Origin: Acidobacteriota bacterium
Lineage (GTDB): Bacteria; Acidobacteriota; Blastocatellia; Pyrinomonadales; Pyrinomonadaceae
NCBI GenBank assembly: GCA_020200135.1
Contig: JAIVJI010000033.1
Span: 1 to 33,724, forward strand
DNA length: 33,724 nucleotides
Direction: 5' to 3'
Shown: positions 14,911 to 23,591 of the stretch, piece by piece
How positions within the stretch are numbered: position 1 is the stretch's first letter
Layout: every line of letters starts with the position of its first letter
Notes under the pieces: generated by a model
Told to the model about the DNA's origin: nothing
Database searches by the model: none
Seen by the model: the letters and a program-made list of their open reading frames with translations, nothing else
Program-made: the position numbers and the translations under genes

Positions 14911-15423
14911 TTACCGCGTGTCTTCCTTCTCGAAATAGGGCGGAATCTCGCCGGGCTTCAGGCGGCGGAGCGTGACGTCGTCGGGGAAGTAGCTGACGCC
15001 CGTGCGCCGGACGGTCTGCCAGCGGAGCTTGCCGTCGCGGAGCGTGAGCCTGACGGTGGCCGTGCCGCCGAAGCCGCTCGGCAGGCGGAACTGCGCCACG
15101 CCGTTTCTGGCCGTGGCCGTGAAGCCGCAGTCCTCCAGGCGCGCGAGGAAGCGCGCCGCGACGCCGCACGTCGCGCGCAGGCGGTTGCCGCTCTGCCTGA
15201 TGGTGATGTCGATGGCGAACGCCGGCACCTCCTCCAACTTCATCGACTGGTAGGCGGGCGGCAGCTCGCTCTTGTCCCTGGCGTAGACGGCGTAGTTCCA
15301 ACTGCCGCCGAAGCCGCGGCCGTCGGCGCGACCCTGCGCGCCGACCTCGCGGGCGCAGGCGAGCGACGCGCAGGCGAGCAGCGCGAGCGGGACGAGCAGG
15401 GGGAGTCTTTTCACGTCGCTCAC
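14911..15423 (-). CDS. exported protein of unknown function
   Basis: 170 residues from a GTG at 15423. The start overlaps the stop of the regulator gene in the sequence GTGA, suggesting translational coupling. The N-terminus has a signal peptide with a possible lipobox at LLAC (Cys18) or cleavage near AQ30. The mature part is beta-rich, with GSWNYAVYARDKSELPP, IDITIRQSGNRLRATCGVAARF and the pair C98/C-rich surroundings suggesting one disulfide. It looks like a small lipocalin-like or immunoglobulin-like binding protein, but this is only an impression. Confidence 0.7.
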   Translation of the reverse strand: MSDVKRLPLLVPLALLACASLACAREVGAQGRADGRGFGGSWNYAVYARDKSELPPAYQSMKLEEVPAFAIDITIRQSGNRLRATCGVAARFLARLEDCGFTATARNGVAQFRLPSGFGGTATVRLTLRDGKLRWQTVRRTGVSYFPDDVTLRRLKPGEIPPYFEKEDTR

Positions 15424-16796
15424 TCCTCGCCGCCCTCCTCCTCTTCCTCGCCGCCGTGGCCCGCGTGGCGGTCGGGGCGCTTGATGCCGAATTTTTCGAG
15501 CCGGTACTGGAGCGTGCGGAAGGTGAGGCCGAGCAGCTTGGCCGCCTTCGTGATGTTGTAGTCGGTGCGCTCCATCGCCTGGAGGATGAGATTGCGCTCC
15601 ACGTCCTCGAAGTTGACGCCCTCGGCCGGGAGCTTGAAGCCCGCGCCCTCGGCCTGGGGCCGGGTCTCCTGCCGGACTTCGAGCGGGAGGTCTTCGACCG
15701 TGATGTAGTCGGCCTCGGCGAGCAGGATGGCGCGCTCGATGGCCGACTCGAGCTGGCGGACGTTGCCGGGCCAGGCGTAGTCGAGCATGACCTTGCGCGC
15801 GTCGGGGGTGAGTCCGCGGATGAGCCGCGAGGTGTTGCGCGTGTGCTTCTTGAGGAAGAAGTCCATGAGGACGGGGATGTCCTCGCGGCGCTCGCGCAAG
15901 GGGGGCACGTCGATGGAGAGGACGTTGATGCGGTAGTAGAGGTCGTCGCGGAAGCGGCCGTCGGCGACCATCGCGCGCAGGTCGCGGTTGGTGGCGGCGA
16001 CGACGCGGACGTCGATCTTGATGGCGCGGGTGCCGCCGACGCGGCGTATCTCGCGCTCCTGCAGGGCGCGCAAAAGCTTCGCCTGCATCGACACGTCGAG
16101 CTCGCCAATCTCGTCGAGGAAGAGCGTGCCGCGGTCGGCTATCTCGAAGAGCCCCTTCTTCTCGGCGTGCGCGCCGGTGAACGAGCCCTTCTCGTGGCCG
16201 AACAGCTCCGACTCCAAAAGGTTCTCGTTGATGGCGGCGCAGTTGACCGCCTGGAACATCTCGGTCACGCGCGGGCTCTGGCTGTGGATGGCGCGGGCGA
16301 TCAGCTCCTTGCCCGTGCCCGACTCGCCGCGGATGAGCACCGTCGAGTTCGAGCGCGCGACCTTGAGGATCATCTTCTTGACGGCCTCCATCTCGGCCGA
16401 GGCCGAGATGATCTCCTGGTCGAGCGCGTCGAGGCGCGCGAGGGCGCGCTGGATGGTCTCGAGCAGCGTGTCGCGCTCGAACGGCTTCTCCAGGTAGTCG
16501 AACGCGCCGCGCCGCAGGGCCTCCTTCGCCGACTCGATGGAGCCGTGGGCGGTCAGGAGGATGACGATGATGGACGAGTCGTAGGCGAGGAGCTTCGACA
16601 GCAGCTCGATGCCGTCCATGCCGGTCATCTTGAGGTCGGTGAGCGCGAGGTCGAAGCGCCGCTCGCGCTGGATGCGCAGCGCCGCCTCGCCCGACGAGGC
16701 CGTCGTCACGTCGTAACCCGCGCTCATCAGAATCGCGTCGAGGATTTCCCTCTGCGGCTTCTCGTCGTCAACGACCAGGATGCTTTTGCGTGACAT
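15420..16796 (-). CDS. sigma-54-dependent response regulator, NtrC/AtoC type
   Basis: 458 residues from the ATG at 16796; the longer frame upstream runs through the heptad hairpin and is rejected. Receiver domain 1-120 with acidic pair Asp10-Asp11, phosphorylated Asp54 and Lys104. AAA+ domain of about 135-370 with Walker A GESGTGKE (157-164), the sigma-54 contact loop GSFTGA (204-209; the usual form is GAFTGA) and Walker B TLFLDEIG (224-231). The Fis-type HTH (about 410-445) contains NITKAAKLLGLTFRTLQYRLEKFGI, and a Glu/Gly-rich tail ends it. It activates sigma-54 promoters when phosphorylated by the kinase gene just upstream, from which a hairpin element separates it. Confidence 0.95.
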   Translation of the reverse strand: MSRKSILVVDDEKPQREILDAILMSAGYDVTTASSGEAALRIQRERRFDLALTDLKMTGMDGIELLSKLLAYDSSIIVILLTAHGSIESAKEALRRGAFDYLEKPFERDTLLETIQRALARLDALDQEIISASAEMEAVKKMILKVARSNSTVLIRGESGTGKELIARAIHSQSPRVTEMFQAVNCAAINENLLESELFGHEKGSFTGAHAEKKGLFEIADRGTLFLDEIGELDVSMQAKLLRALQEREIRRVGGTRAIKIDVRVVAATNRDLRAMVADGRFRDDLYYRINVLSIDVPPLRERREDIPVLMDFFLKKHTRNTSRLIRGLTPDARKVMLDYAWPGNVRQLESAIERAILLAEADYITVEDLPLEVRQETRPQAEGAGFKLPAEGVNFEDVERNLILQAMERTDYNITKAAKLLGLTFRTLQYRLEKFGIKRPDRHAGHGGEEEEEGGEE

Positions 16797-16806
16797 ATTC
16801 GCTAGG

Positions 16807-16885
16807 TGATAAGCGACGGGTGATAAGTGACGGGAGGAAGGCGCGGGACTTGTCTTCCTCTTGTCACTTATCACCCGTCACTTAT
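16807..16885. repeat. heptad hairpin, family C, between kinase and regulator genes
   Basis: Arms 16809-16831 and 16863-16885 pair at 22 of 23 positions, and GAGGAAG/CTTCCTC (16834-16840, 16854-16860) extends the stem. Units alternate GTGATAA and GYGACGG, 7 bp each. Stops TGA and TAA fall in all three frames on either strand. The kinase gene ends inside the right arm (stop 16871-16873); the regulator ATG is about 11 bp beyond the left arm and has no clear ribosome site. Confidence 0.85.
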
Positions 16886-18403
16886 ATTTCCTCCTGCTGT
16901 TGGCAGTTCCACCGTGAACGTCGTGCCCTCGCCGGGCTTGCTCTCGACGCGGACCGAGCCGTCGTGCTCGTCCACGGCCTTCTTGACGATGGCGAGCCCG
17001 AGCCCCGTCCCCGTCTCCTTCGTCGAGAAGTAGGGCTCGAAAATCTTGGGGAGGTGTTCGGCGTCGATGCCGACGCCGGTGTCGGAGACGCGGACGCGCA
17101 CCCGCCCGTCCTCCGCCGACAGGCTGATGGTCAGCCGCCCGCCGCGCCCCTCCATCGAGTGCATGCCGTTAATGATAAGGTTGGTGAAGAGCGAACGTAA
17201 AGCCGCCCGGTCGCCGAGCACCGCGGGGACGCGCCCGCCGTCCTCGAAGCGCGTCTCGACGCCGCTCTCGGCCGCCTGCATCTCGACCATCGAGAGCGCG
17301 TCGCGCAGCGTCTCGCCCAGGTCCAGGGGCTTGAGGTCGAGGTTCGCGGGCCTGGTGTACTTCAGGAACTCCGAGATGCGCGTGTTGATGCGCGCGACCT
17401 CGGCCTTGAGCTGGAGCGTGAGCTTCTCGACGAGCGCGCGCTTCTGCGGGTCGCTGGGCGCGAGCGAGGTGCGCAGGTGGTCGAGCGTGAGGTTGATGTA
17501 GTTGAGCGGGTTCCGAATCTCGTGCGCGATGGCGGATGCGAGGCGGCCGATCACCGCCGACTGCTCGGCCTGCTTGAGGTGCGACTCCAGCTCACGCATC
17601 CGGCCGAGCTGCGCGATCATCTCGTTGAAGGTCGCGGCGAGGCGGCCGACCTCGTCGCGGCGCTGGCCGCCGGGCACGCGGAAGGAGAAGTCGCCGGCGG
17701 CGACGCGCTGCGCGCCGCGCGACAGCTCGTTCAGGGGGCGCGTGAAGCGCCAGACGAGCACGGCCGCGAACGCCGTCGAGATGAGCAGGATGACGAGCGT
17801 CGGGAGCAGCGGCCGCATGACCTCGTAGAAGGAGGTGTCGCCCATGGGGTTCGTCCCGAGCACGATGACGACGTAGACGAGCCCCCCCTCCGTCTGGAGC
17901 GGGATGGCGAAGGTGCGCGGCTCGCCCGAGACGGGCTGCGTCGTCGTGGGCAGCGACGGCCGCAGCCGCTTGAAGCCCTCGGACGCCTCGCCCGCGTCCA
18001 CCAGCTTCGGCAGTTGCACGTTCTCGGTGTCGGAGATGAAGTCGTAGTGCGCCTCGCCGCTCTCCAGCGTCTCGGGGCGGTAGTCCGGGTCGAGGCTGTC
18101 CTCGATGCGCCCGTCCCGGTCGCGCACGACGAGGACGTTGATGACGCGCCCCCTCTGTCTTTCGAGCAGGGACTGGTCGCCCGGCCTGTCCAGCTCGAAC
18201 ATGTACTTGCCGGAGGTGATGCTCTCGTTGGCGAGCGCGATGCTGGCCGTGAGCGCCCGCTCCTGCCCCGCGACGACGGCGGCGCGGTTGCGCGAGCGGA
18301 CGCGGCCGAAGAAGTACTGGACGCCGAGCGTGGCGATGAGCAGCAGCGCCATCACGAGCAGCAGCCGCGTGCGGAAGTTGTAAAAGAGTCTCGGCAGTCT
18401 CAT
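16871..18403 (-). CDS. membrane sensor histidine kinase
   Basis: 510 residues. Transmembrane helices at about 14-32 and 198-220 enclose an extracytoplasmic sensor region with a likely PAS-like fold. HAMP domain about 218-275. The phosphoacceptor is His294 in AIAHEIRNPLN. The ATPase domain has the N-box NLIINGMHSM, G1 DTGVGI, F-box IFEPYFSTKETG and G2 GTGLGLAIVKK. Its partner is the NtrC-type regulator directly downstream. The last residues (ISDG) and the TGA stop are encoded by the family C repeat arm. Confidence 0.95.
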   Translation of the reverse strand: MRLPRLFYNFRTRLLLVMALLLIATLGVQYFFGRVRSRNRAAVVAGQERALTASIALANESITSGKYMFELDRPGDQSLLERQRGRVINVLVVRDRDGRIEDSLDPDYRPETLESGEAHYDFISDTENVQLPKLVDAGEASEGFKRLRPSLPTTTQPVSGEPRTFAIPLQTEGGLVYVVIVLGTNPMGDTSFYEVMRPLLPTLVILLISTAFAAVLVWRFTRPLNELSRGAQRVAAGDFSFRVPGGQRRDEVGRLAATFNEMIAQLGRMRELESHLKQAEQSAVIGRLASAIAHEIRNPLNYINLTLDHLRTSLAPSDPQKRALVEKLTLQLKAEVARINTRISEFLKYTRPANLDLKPLDLGETLRDALSMVEMQAAESGVETRFEDGGRVPAVLGDRAALRSLFTNLIINGMHSMEGRGGRLTISLSAEDGRVRVRVSDTGVGIDAEHLPKIFEPYFSTKETGTGLGLAIVKKAVDEHDGSVRVESKPGEGTTFTVELPTAGGNISDG

Positions 18404-18481
18404 CCGTCAAAATCCCCGGCCGCCGGTCGGCGGCGCCGCGGGGGGCTTTCGTCAACGCCGTCAACGTTTAAGTAAAAGTTG

Positions 18482-18511
18482 TTGCCGCGCGGCTTTTGGA
18501 GATGTTATAGT
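18482..18511 (+). promoter_or_regulatory. promoter upstream of the transpeptidase gene
   Basis: TTGCCG (18482-18487), 18-bp spacer and TATAGT (18506-18511) preceded by TGT, an extended -10. It would give a leader of about 310 nt before the ATG at 18826. The spacer 18404-18825 otherwise holds no gene I can support; the leader has GC-rich self-complementary stretches but matches no riboswitch I know. Confidence 0.55.
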
Positions 18512-18825
18512 CGCCATGGTCTCCAGCGCAAACCCCTCCGGGAGACCGCTAGCAGTTCTCTCCACTAACTTACTCGGTCCGATTTGAAGTTTTGCAGGTG
18601 AGTGAAGACCTTGGACGGCAAAGGTTTGGGCACAGCTTTACGACACTTCGAGTCCGGCACCGGTGGCGGTGGCGGCGCCCTCCGGGCACCCGCCGAAAAA
18701 CTTTTCGCGCGATCGAAATCTCTGTTAAGTGTATCTTAGCGGTTTGACCCGTCCGGCCGGGCGCCCTCCGTCTCCATCGCCCGAACCGGTCGCTTCTGCT
18801 TTGCTTTTTAAGCGAGGAAGGCTCA

Positions 18826-20472
18826 ATGACCCCAAGGTTCAGTTTCCCCCGTCTCGTCGTATTCTCCCTGTCCTCCATCCTCCTTTTCGCCGCCGCCGCG
18901 CAGGCGGCCAAACCCGCTAAATCCACTAAGAAGCCGGCCGCGAAGGCCGCCGCCAAGGCGCCGGCCAAGTCGACGCGCGGGGGGCGCGAGACGGCCGCTT
19001 CGTCGCGCAGGGACTCGCGCTCCTCTAAACGCGAGCGCGCGGCCGACGCGCGGCGCGGGAAGAACGACCGCAACGCGAAGGCCGACAAGCGCGGCGCGAA
19101 GTCCGAGCGCGCCTCGGCGAGGGAGTCGCGCAAAGACTCGCGCCGGATGTCGAAGCGCGAGCGCATGGCCGCCGCCCGCGCCGAGGCCGAGCGCCGCCGC
19201 CGCGAGGCCGCCGAGCGCGCGCGCCGCATCGCCATCGCGCTGGCCCGCCAGCGCGCCTACGACCAGTCGCTCAAGGACGAGACGGCCGCCAACATCGCCA
19301 GGGACGAGACGACGGGCGAGGACCTGGAAGTCCGCCGCGCCGCCGTCGAGGCGCTCGGCGACCGCGCCGGCACCGTCGTCGTGATGAACCCGAAGACCGG
19401 GCAGGTCTACACGGTCGTCAACCAGGACTGGGCGCTCAGGCGCGGCTACAAGCCCTGCTCGACGGTTAAGATCGTGACCGGCCTCGCCGGGCTGACCGAG
19501 GGTGTCATCGACCCCGTCCAGACGGTCAACATCGGCGCCAGCAGCTTCAGCCTCGACCTGACCGACTCGCTCGCGCTCTCGAACAACGGCTACTTCCAGA
19601 GGGTCGGCGGGCAGGTCGGCTTCCCGAAGATGATGGAGTACGCGCGTAAACTCGGACTCGGCGAGCCGACCGGAATCAACCACGCGTTCGAGTCGCCGGG
19701 CAAGCTCCCCGTCTTCAAAGAGGGCTACGCCGTCAACCACATGTCCTCGCACGGCGACGACATCCAGGTCACGGCCGTCCAGCTCGCCCGCATGGCCTCG
19801 GCCATCGCCAACGGCGGTAAGCTCGTCGTCCCGCACAAGCGCGAAATTGACATCCCCGCCGACAACGTCCGCCGCATCCTGCCCGGCATGGTCGGCGCGG
19901 TCACCTACGGCACCGCGCGCCGCTCGCAGGCGCCGCTGATGACGGTCGCGGGCAAGACCGGCTCGTGCAGGGAGGAAATCCCCGACCGCCCGTGGCTCGG
20001 CCTCTTCACCTCGTTCGCGCCCGTCCACGACCCGCAGCTCGCCGTCGCGGTCATCCTGCGCGGCACGCACGCGCGCGGGAAGTACGCCTCGGAGGTCGCG
20101 GGCGGCGTCTACCGCCGCCTGGGTCAGCTCGCGCGCTTCGCTCCCAAGCCGGGCAGCCAGCCCATGCTCGCCAACGACATGCTCGCGCCGCGCCCGCACA
20201 TCGACCCGCGCAAGGCCGCGGAGGTCTCGGACGAGGAGCGCGAGGACGAGGCGCTCGAAGCGAACCAGGCCGCCGCCGACGCCTTCGTCGTCAGCGAAAC
20301 CGAGGGCGACACCCAGTCCACGCAGCGGCCCGCGCTCCAGAAGACCTCCAGGACGAGCGAGCGCCCCGCCGCCGCGCGCCCCGTCGCGACGCCCGTCCCC
20401 AACACCTCGGCGCCCGCGCCGAAGTCCACCAACGGGGCGGAGCGCCCGCGCCGCGTCTCCGACAGGCCGTAG
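18826..20472 (+). CDS. penicillin-binding transpeptidase-domain protein with basic linker
   Basis: 548 residues. ATG with GAGGAAG 5 nt upstream. A signal peptide (about 1-27, ending AQA) replaces the usual membrane anchor. Residues 28-145 are almost only Lys, Arg, Ala, Ser, Glu and Asp and end in a helix. The transpeptidase domain (about 165-425) has all three active-site motifs: Ser212-x-x-Lys215 (CSTVK), Ser252-x-Asn254 (SNN), and Lys377-Thr-Gly (AGKTGSC). The tail (430-548) is disordered and rich in Ala, Pro and Ser. It should cross-link peptidoglycan or bind beta-lactams. The pedestal domain of class B enzymes is absent, which is unusual; the basic region may bind wall polymers. Confidence 0.88.
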   Translation: MTPRFSFPRLVVFSLSSILLFAAAAQAAKPAKSTKKPAAKAAAKAPAKSTRGGRETAASSRRDSRSSKRERAADARRGKNDRNAKADKRGAKSERASARESRKDSRRMSKRERMAAARAEAERRRREAAERARRIAIALARQRAYDQSLKDETAANIARDETTGEDLEVRRAAVEALGDRAGTVVVMNPKTGQVYTVVNQDWALRRGYKPCSTVKIVTGLAGLTEGVIDPVQTVNIGASSFSLDLTDSLALSNNGYFQRVGGQVGFPKMMEYARKLGLGEPTGINHAFESPGKLPVFKEGYAVNHMSSHGDDIQVTAVQLARMASAIANGGKLVVPHKREIDIPADNVRRILPGMVGAVTYGTARRSQAPLMTVAGKTGSCREEIPDRPWLGLFTSFAPVHDPQLAVAVILRGTHARGKYASEVAGGVYRRLGQLARFAPKPGSQPMLANDMLAPRPHIDPRKAAEVSDEEREDEALEANQAAADAFVVSETEGDTQSTQRPALQKTSRTSERPAAARPVATPVPNTSAPAPKSTNGAERPRRVSDRP

Positions 20473-20498
20473 TAAGAAGTACGGAGTTCGTACTGTGG

Positions 20499-20550
20499 AG
20501 AAAGTGGAAGGCCCGGCCCGACAGCCGGGCCTTCCGCTTTCTCCTTGTTT
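20499..20550 (+). terminator. intrinsic terminator of the transpeptidase gene
   Basis: A 19-bp stem (20499-20517 with 20524-20542, one G-U pair) is followed by a T-rich run. It starts 27 bp after the stop codon. Confidence 0.88.
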
Positions 20551-20647
20551 TCTTATTGCGTTCTGATTTCGGAGGCCGGAAAACGCCGCCCTTTAACGCG
20601 ACACAGGTCCCCGGAGTTCGGAGCCCTGGACTTCTATGGCACTCGGC

Positions 20648-20677
20648 TTGACACCATTCATGCCGTTGGTGCAGTAT
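20648..20677 (+). promoter_or_regulatory. possible promoter of the TPR-like secreted protein gene
   Basis: A perfect -35 TTGACA (20648-20653) with a weak -10 CAGTAT 18 bp downstream. The gene starts 215 bp further on. The spacer 20551-20892 shows no coding sequence I can support. Confidence 0.35.
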
Positions 20678-20892
20678 CAGCGCGAAAATCGTTCAATGCT
20701 CAGACGGACGGCCTTTCGTCCCCCCGCGGAGCAGGCGCGGACAGCCCCGACCGGCGGCGGCAACTGGCCGCGAACGGCGCGCATCTGAGGTTCGTAACGC
20801 GACGCTCCAGTTGCCGACCGAAGCGAGCGCCCCGGAACTTATATCTCCCAACAATCAGGTTCGATTAGCGCACGACGGAGGATTTGCGACCG

Positions 20893-22050
20893 ATGAAAAA
20901 CGCATTAAGACTTCTGGCCCTGGCCGCGCTCGCCACGGTGTTCGCGCTCCCGGCCTACGCGCAGGACGCGGCCGCCGCGCCCGCCGCCACGCCCACCGGC
21001 CCCTGCACCGAGGCCGACGCCAAGGCGGCGGTCTATAAGAGATTTACCGACAACTTCAAAGGCACGCCCGACCAGCAGAAGGTCGCCTACGATGCGGGCA
21101 AAGAGTATCTCAACAAGTACGGCGCCTGTCCCGACGCCGCCGACAAGCAGATCGCCGACTACGTCCAGAAATGGGTCGGCAAGTACGAGAAGGCCGTCGT
21201 CGAGTTCAACTGCACCGAGGCGGTCAACAAGACGCCCCTGAAGGCGTTCCAGGCGTGCCAGCAGCTCCTCGCCGCGAACCCCGACAACCTGAAGGTCTAC
21301 CTCGCGCTCGTCACCGCCGGTCTGAAGAACGTGCAGGCGAAGAACACCAGCACCAACGCCCAGGCCGCCGACGCCGCGCGCCGCGCGCTCGTGCTCGTCG
21401 AGAAGGGCGGGACCTCGGATGTGTGGCTGCCGTTCACGAGCCAGCAGGAGGCCGCGCCGGGGCTCAACTACTACCTCGGCTTCTTCACGCTGGAGAACTC
21501 GCCCGCCGAGGCGGCCAGGTACCTTGTGAAGGCCGCGCAGTCGACCAGCTCCTTCTCCAAGGAGCCCTCGACCTACGACTTCCTCGCGCTGGCCTACTTC
21601 AACAGCGAGTTCAAGCCGCTGGCCGCCGAGTACAAGGCGAAGTACGAGGGCAAGGAGGCGACGCCCGAGAGCGAGGCGATGCTGAACAAGATCAACGCCG
21701 TCACCCACAGGATCGTTGACGCCTACGCGCGCGCCGTGGCGCTGTCGCCGGCCGGCGCCGCCAAGGAGGACCGACGGAACAAGCTCGTCCCGTTCTACAA
21801 GCAGCTTCACGACGGCTCGGATGCCGGCCTGAACGCGCTGCTCGCAAGCGTCCTCTCGAAGCCGATCATGCTGCCGGGGCAGGAGCCCGCGCCCGTCGCG
21901 TCGCCCAGCACCACCGGCGCTAACGGCGCCGGCGGCGCGACGACCACGACGCCGGCGTCGGCGCAGCCCGCGGGCGCGACGGCCAAGCCCGCCGCGAGCA
22001 CCACGACGCCGGCCAAGCCGGCCACGGCGCAGAAGCCTCCCCGCAACTAA
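20893..22050 (+). CDS. secreted TPR-like helical protein
   Basis: 385 residues from the ATG at 20893 (GGAGG 11 nt upstream); the TTG three codons earlier is too close to the ribosome site. Signal peptide MKNALRLL...AYAQ, cleaved near residue 24. Mature residues of about 35-310 are helical with repeats of TPR character (KAFQACQQLLAANPDNLKVYLALVTAG; APGLNYYLGFFTLENSPAEAARYLVKAA). Cys pairs (GPCTEAD, YGACPDA, FNCTEAV, QACQQ) may form disulfides. The tail (about 315-385) is Ala/Pro/Thr-rich and disordered. A periplasmic scaffold is the likely role. Confidence 0.78.
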   Translation: MKNALRLLALAALATVFALPAYAQDAAAAPAATPTGPCTEADAKAAVYKRFTDNFKGTPDQQKVAYDAGKEYLNKYGACPDAADKQIADYVQKWVGKYEKAVVEFNCTEAVNKTPLKAFQACQQLLAANPDNLKVYLALVTAGLKNVQAKNTSTNAQAADAARRALVLVEKGGTSDVWLPFTSQQEAAPGLNYYLGFFTLENSPAEAARYLVKAAQSTSSFSKEPSTYDFLALAYFNSEFKPLAAEYKAKYEGKEATPESEAMLNKINAVTHRIVDAYARAVALSPAGAAKEDRRNKLVPFYKQLHDGSDAGLNALLASVLSKPIMLPGQEPAPVASPSTTGANGAGGATTTTPASAQPAGATAKPAASTTTPAKPATAQKPPRN

Positions 22051-22113
22051 GTCCGCGCGGACCTCTGGAGGCCGCCGGATTCTTGCGAGGGAGACGGTCG
22101 CTTAAAGACTCCG

Positions 22114-22164
22114 AACGCCGGGCGCACCCGAAGACGAAAGTCGGACGGTGCGCCCGGCGTTTTT
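22114..22164 (+). terminator. intrinsic terminator overlapping the rnc promoter
   Basis: A 15-bp stem (22114-22128 with 22147-22161) followed by a T-run. It ends the secreted-protein transcript 64 bp after its stop. The T-run merges with the extended -10 of rnc. Confidence 0.85.
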
Positions 22165-22172
22165 GTTACAAT
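22164..22172 (+). promoter_or_regulatory. extended -10 promoter of rnc, leaderless
   Basis: TGT-TACAAT ends 6 bp before the ATG at 22179, so the message should begin at the start codon. The -35 region falls in the right arm of the terminator and is weak. Confidence 0.55.
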
Positions 22173-22178
22173 CCGCGC

Positions 22179-22997
22179 ATGACGAAAGAGGAAAGCAACG
22201 GGGCGCAGGCCGCCGCCGCCGCCGGCCCGGACGCGCCGCCCGCGCCCGACGCCTCGCAGCTCGAAGAGAGGCTCGGGTACAGTTTCCGCGACCGGCGACT
22301 GTTGGAGCGCGCGCTGACGCACCGCTCTTGGGCGCACGAGACGGTCGGGGCGGGCGGCGAGCGCGAGGCGCGCACGCTCCACAACGAGGCGTTCGAGTTC
22401 GTCGGCGACTCGGTGCTCGGCCTCGTCGTCGCCGACGCGCTCTTCCGCACGCACCCCGAGGTGACCGAGGGCGAGCTCTCGCGCATGAAGCACCGGCTCG
22501 TCTCGACGCAGACGCTCGCGCGCGTCGCACGCAACCTCCAGCTCGGCGAGTTCATGCGCGTCGGGCGCGGCGAGGAGAAGACCGGCGGGCGCCGGAAGCG
22601 CGCGCTGCTCGCCGACGCCTTCGAGGCGCTGCTCGCCGCCGTCTTCCTCGACGGCGGCTACGAGGAGTCGCGCGCGTTCGTCGAGCGCGCGCTCGGGAGC
22701 GAGCTGGAAGAGGCGACGCCCGAGTCGGCCGCCGCCGCAGACTTCAAGACGATGCTCCAGGAGCGCCTACAGTCCGAACGCCACCTCTCGCCAACCTATG
22801 AGCTGGTCGACACCGAAGGCCCGCCCCACGCCCGCACCTTCCAGGTCGAGGCCGTCTTCGACGGCGAGCGCGTCCGCGGCCGGGGCCAGACCATCAAGTC
22901 GGCCGAGATGGACGCCGCCTGCCGGGCCCTCGAACTCATCGGCCCGCCGCCGGAGGGCGACGAAGAGTCAACGCCGAACGAAGACGACGGCCGGTAG
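22179..22997 (+). CDS. rnc: ribonuclease III
   Basis: 272 residues from the ATG at 22179; the frame open upstream runs through a terminator. Cuts double-stranded RNA in rRNA processing and mRNA decay, Mg-dependent. The RNase III domain (about 27-175) has HNEAFEFVGDSVLG with Glu73 and Asp77, and LADAFEALLAAVFLDGG with Asp146 and Glu149, the four catalytic acids. The double-stranded RNA-binding domain (about 187-255) starts DFKTMLQERLQ and ends SAEMDAACRALE. N-terminal Ala-rich and C-terminal acidic tails are extra. No ribosome site precedes the start. Confidence 0.96.
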   Translation: MTKEESNGAQAAAAAGPDAPPAPDASQLEERLGYSFRDRRLLERALTHRSWAHETVGAGGEREARTLHNEAFEFVGDSVLGLVVADALFRTHPEVTEGELSRMKHRLVSTQTLARVARNLQLGEFMRVGRGEEKTGGRRKRALLADAFEALLAAVFLDGGYEESRAFVERALGSELEEATPESAAAADFKTMLQERLQSERHLSPTYELVDTEGPPHARTFQVEAVFDGERVRGRGQTIKSAEMDAACRALELIGPPPEGDEESTPNEDDGR

Positions 22998-23020
22998 AAG
23001 CCGTTCAATCGCGGGAAGAC

Positions 23021-23521
23021 CTACCGGACATCCGGCCACCCGAAAAATTCGTGCGCCCACATGAAGCGCGTCCCGGCGGCGCGCGCGGCGCCCTCGTCTC
23101 TGTCCATGTCGCCGACGAAGAGCGTCTCCTCGGGCGCGGCGCGGAAGCGGCGCATCAGACGCAGCAGCATCCCCGGCTCGGGCTTGCGGCACGCGCAGCC
23201 CCAGTGCGGCGCGTGCGGGCAGATTTCAATCGAGCCCGGCGGCGGCGGCACGCCGAAGGCCGCCGCCGCCATCTCTTCGAGCAGGCCGCGCGCCGCCCCG
23301 AGCGTCAGGTGGCCCAAGCCCACCCCGCCCTGATTCGTCGCGACGCCGAAGCGCGCGCCGCCCTCGCCCCACTTAATCAACTTCAGACGCTCGCGCACGC
23401 CCGGAATCAGCTCCCACTCGCCGGGTTTGTTGGGGCAGGGGAGTCCCGGCACGGTCGTACGCCTCAGCGTCCCGTCCGCGTCGAAGACGTAGAGCCTGAT
23501 GGGTCTCTCGCTGCTGCTCAC
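23021..23521 (-). CDS. HAD-IIIA phosphatase, GmhB-like
   Basis: 166 residues from a GTG at 23521. HAD motifs are present: FDADGT (motif I, nucleophile Asp and acid Asp), ATNQ (motif II), CRKPEPGM (Lys, motif III) and VGDMDRDEGAA (motif IV). The loop CPHAPHWGCACRKP is the zinc-binding loop of D-glycero-manno-heptose-1,7-bisphosphate 7-phosphatase and of HisB N-terminal domains. It may therefore make LPS heptose precursors or histidinol. No heptose or histidine genes are nearby, so the substrate is open. Convergent with rnc. Confidence 0.85.
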   Translation of the reverse strand: MSSSERPIRLYVFDADGTLRRTTVPGLPCPNKPGEWELIPGVRERLKLIKWGEGGARFGVATNQGGVGLGHLTLGAARGLLEEMAAAAFGVPPPPGSIEICPHAPHWGCACRKPEPGMLLRLMRRFRAAPEETLFVGDMDRDEGAARAAGTRFMWAHEFFGWPDVR

Positions 23522-23591
23522 GACCGCGAGTCTACGCCCGGACTGAAATTTTAAGCTATCGCGTGTGTGGAGAAATTGCGCCCGGGCGGCT

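Noticed and set aside
15456..16793. 445-codon plus-strand frame across the response regulator
   Set aside because: Antisense shadow of the NtrC-type gene, composed of Arg, Leu, Val, Ala and Asp without any domain.
18512..18825. Riboswitch in the long leader of the transpeptidase gene
   Set aside because: Some stem-forming GC-rich stretches exist, but none of the conserved cores of known riboswitch classes could be recognised.
18823..20199. 458-codon minus-strand frame across the transpeptidase gene
   Set aside because: Antisense shadow; the sense frame has all three active-site motifs.
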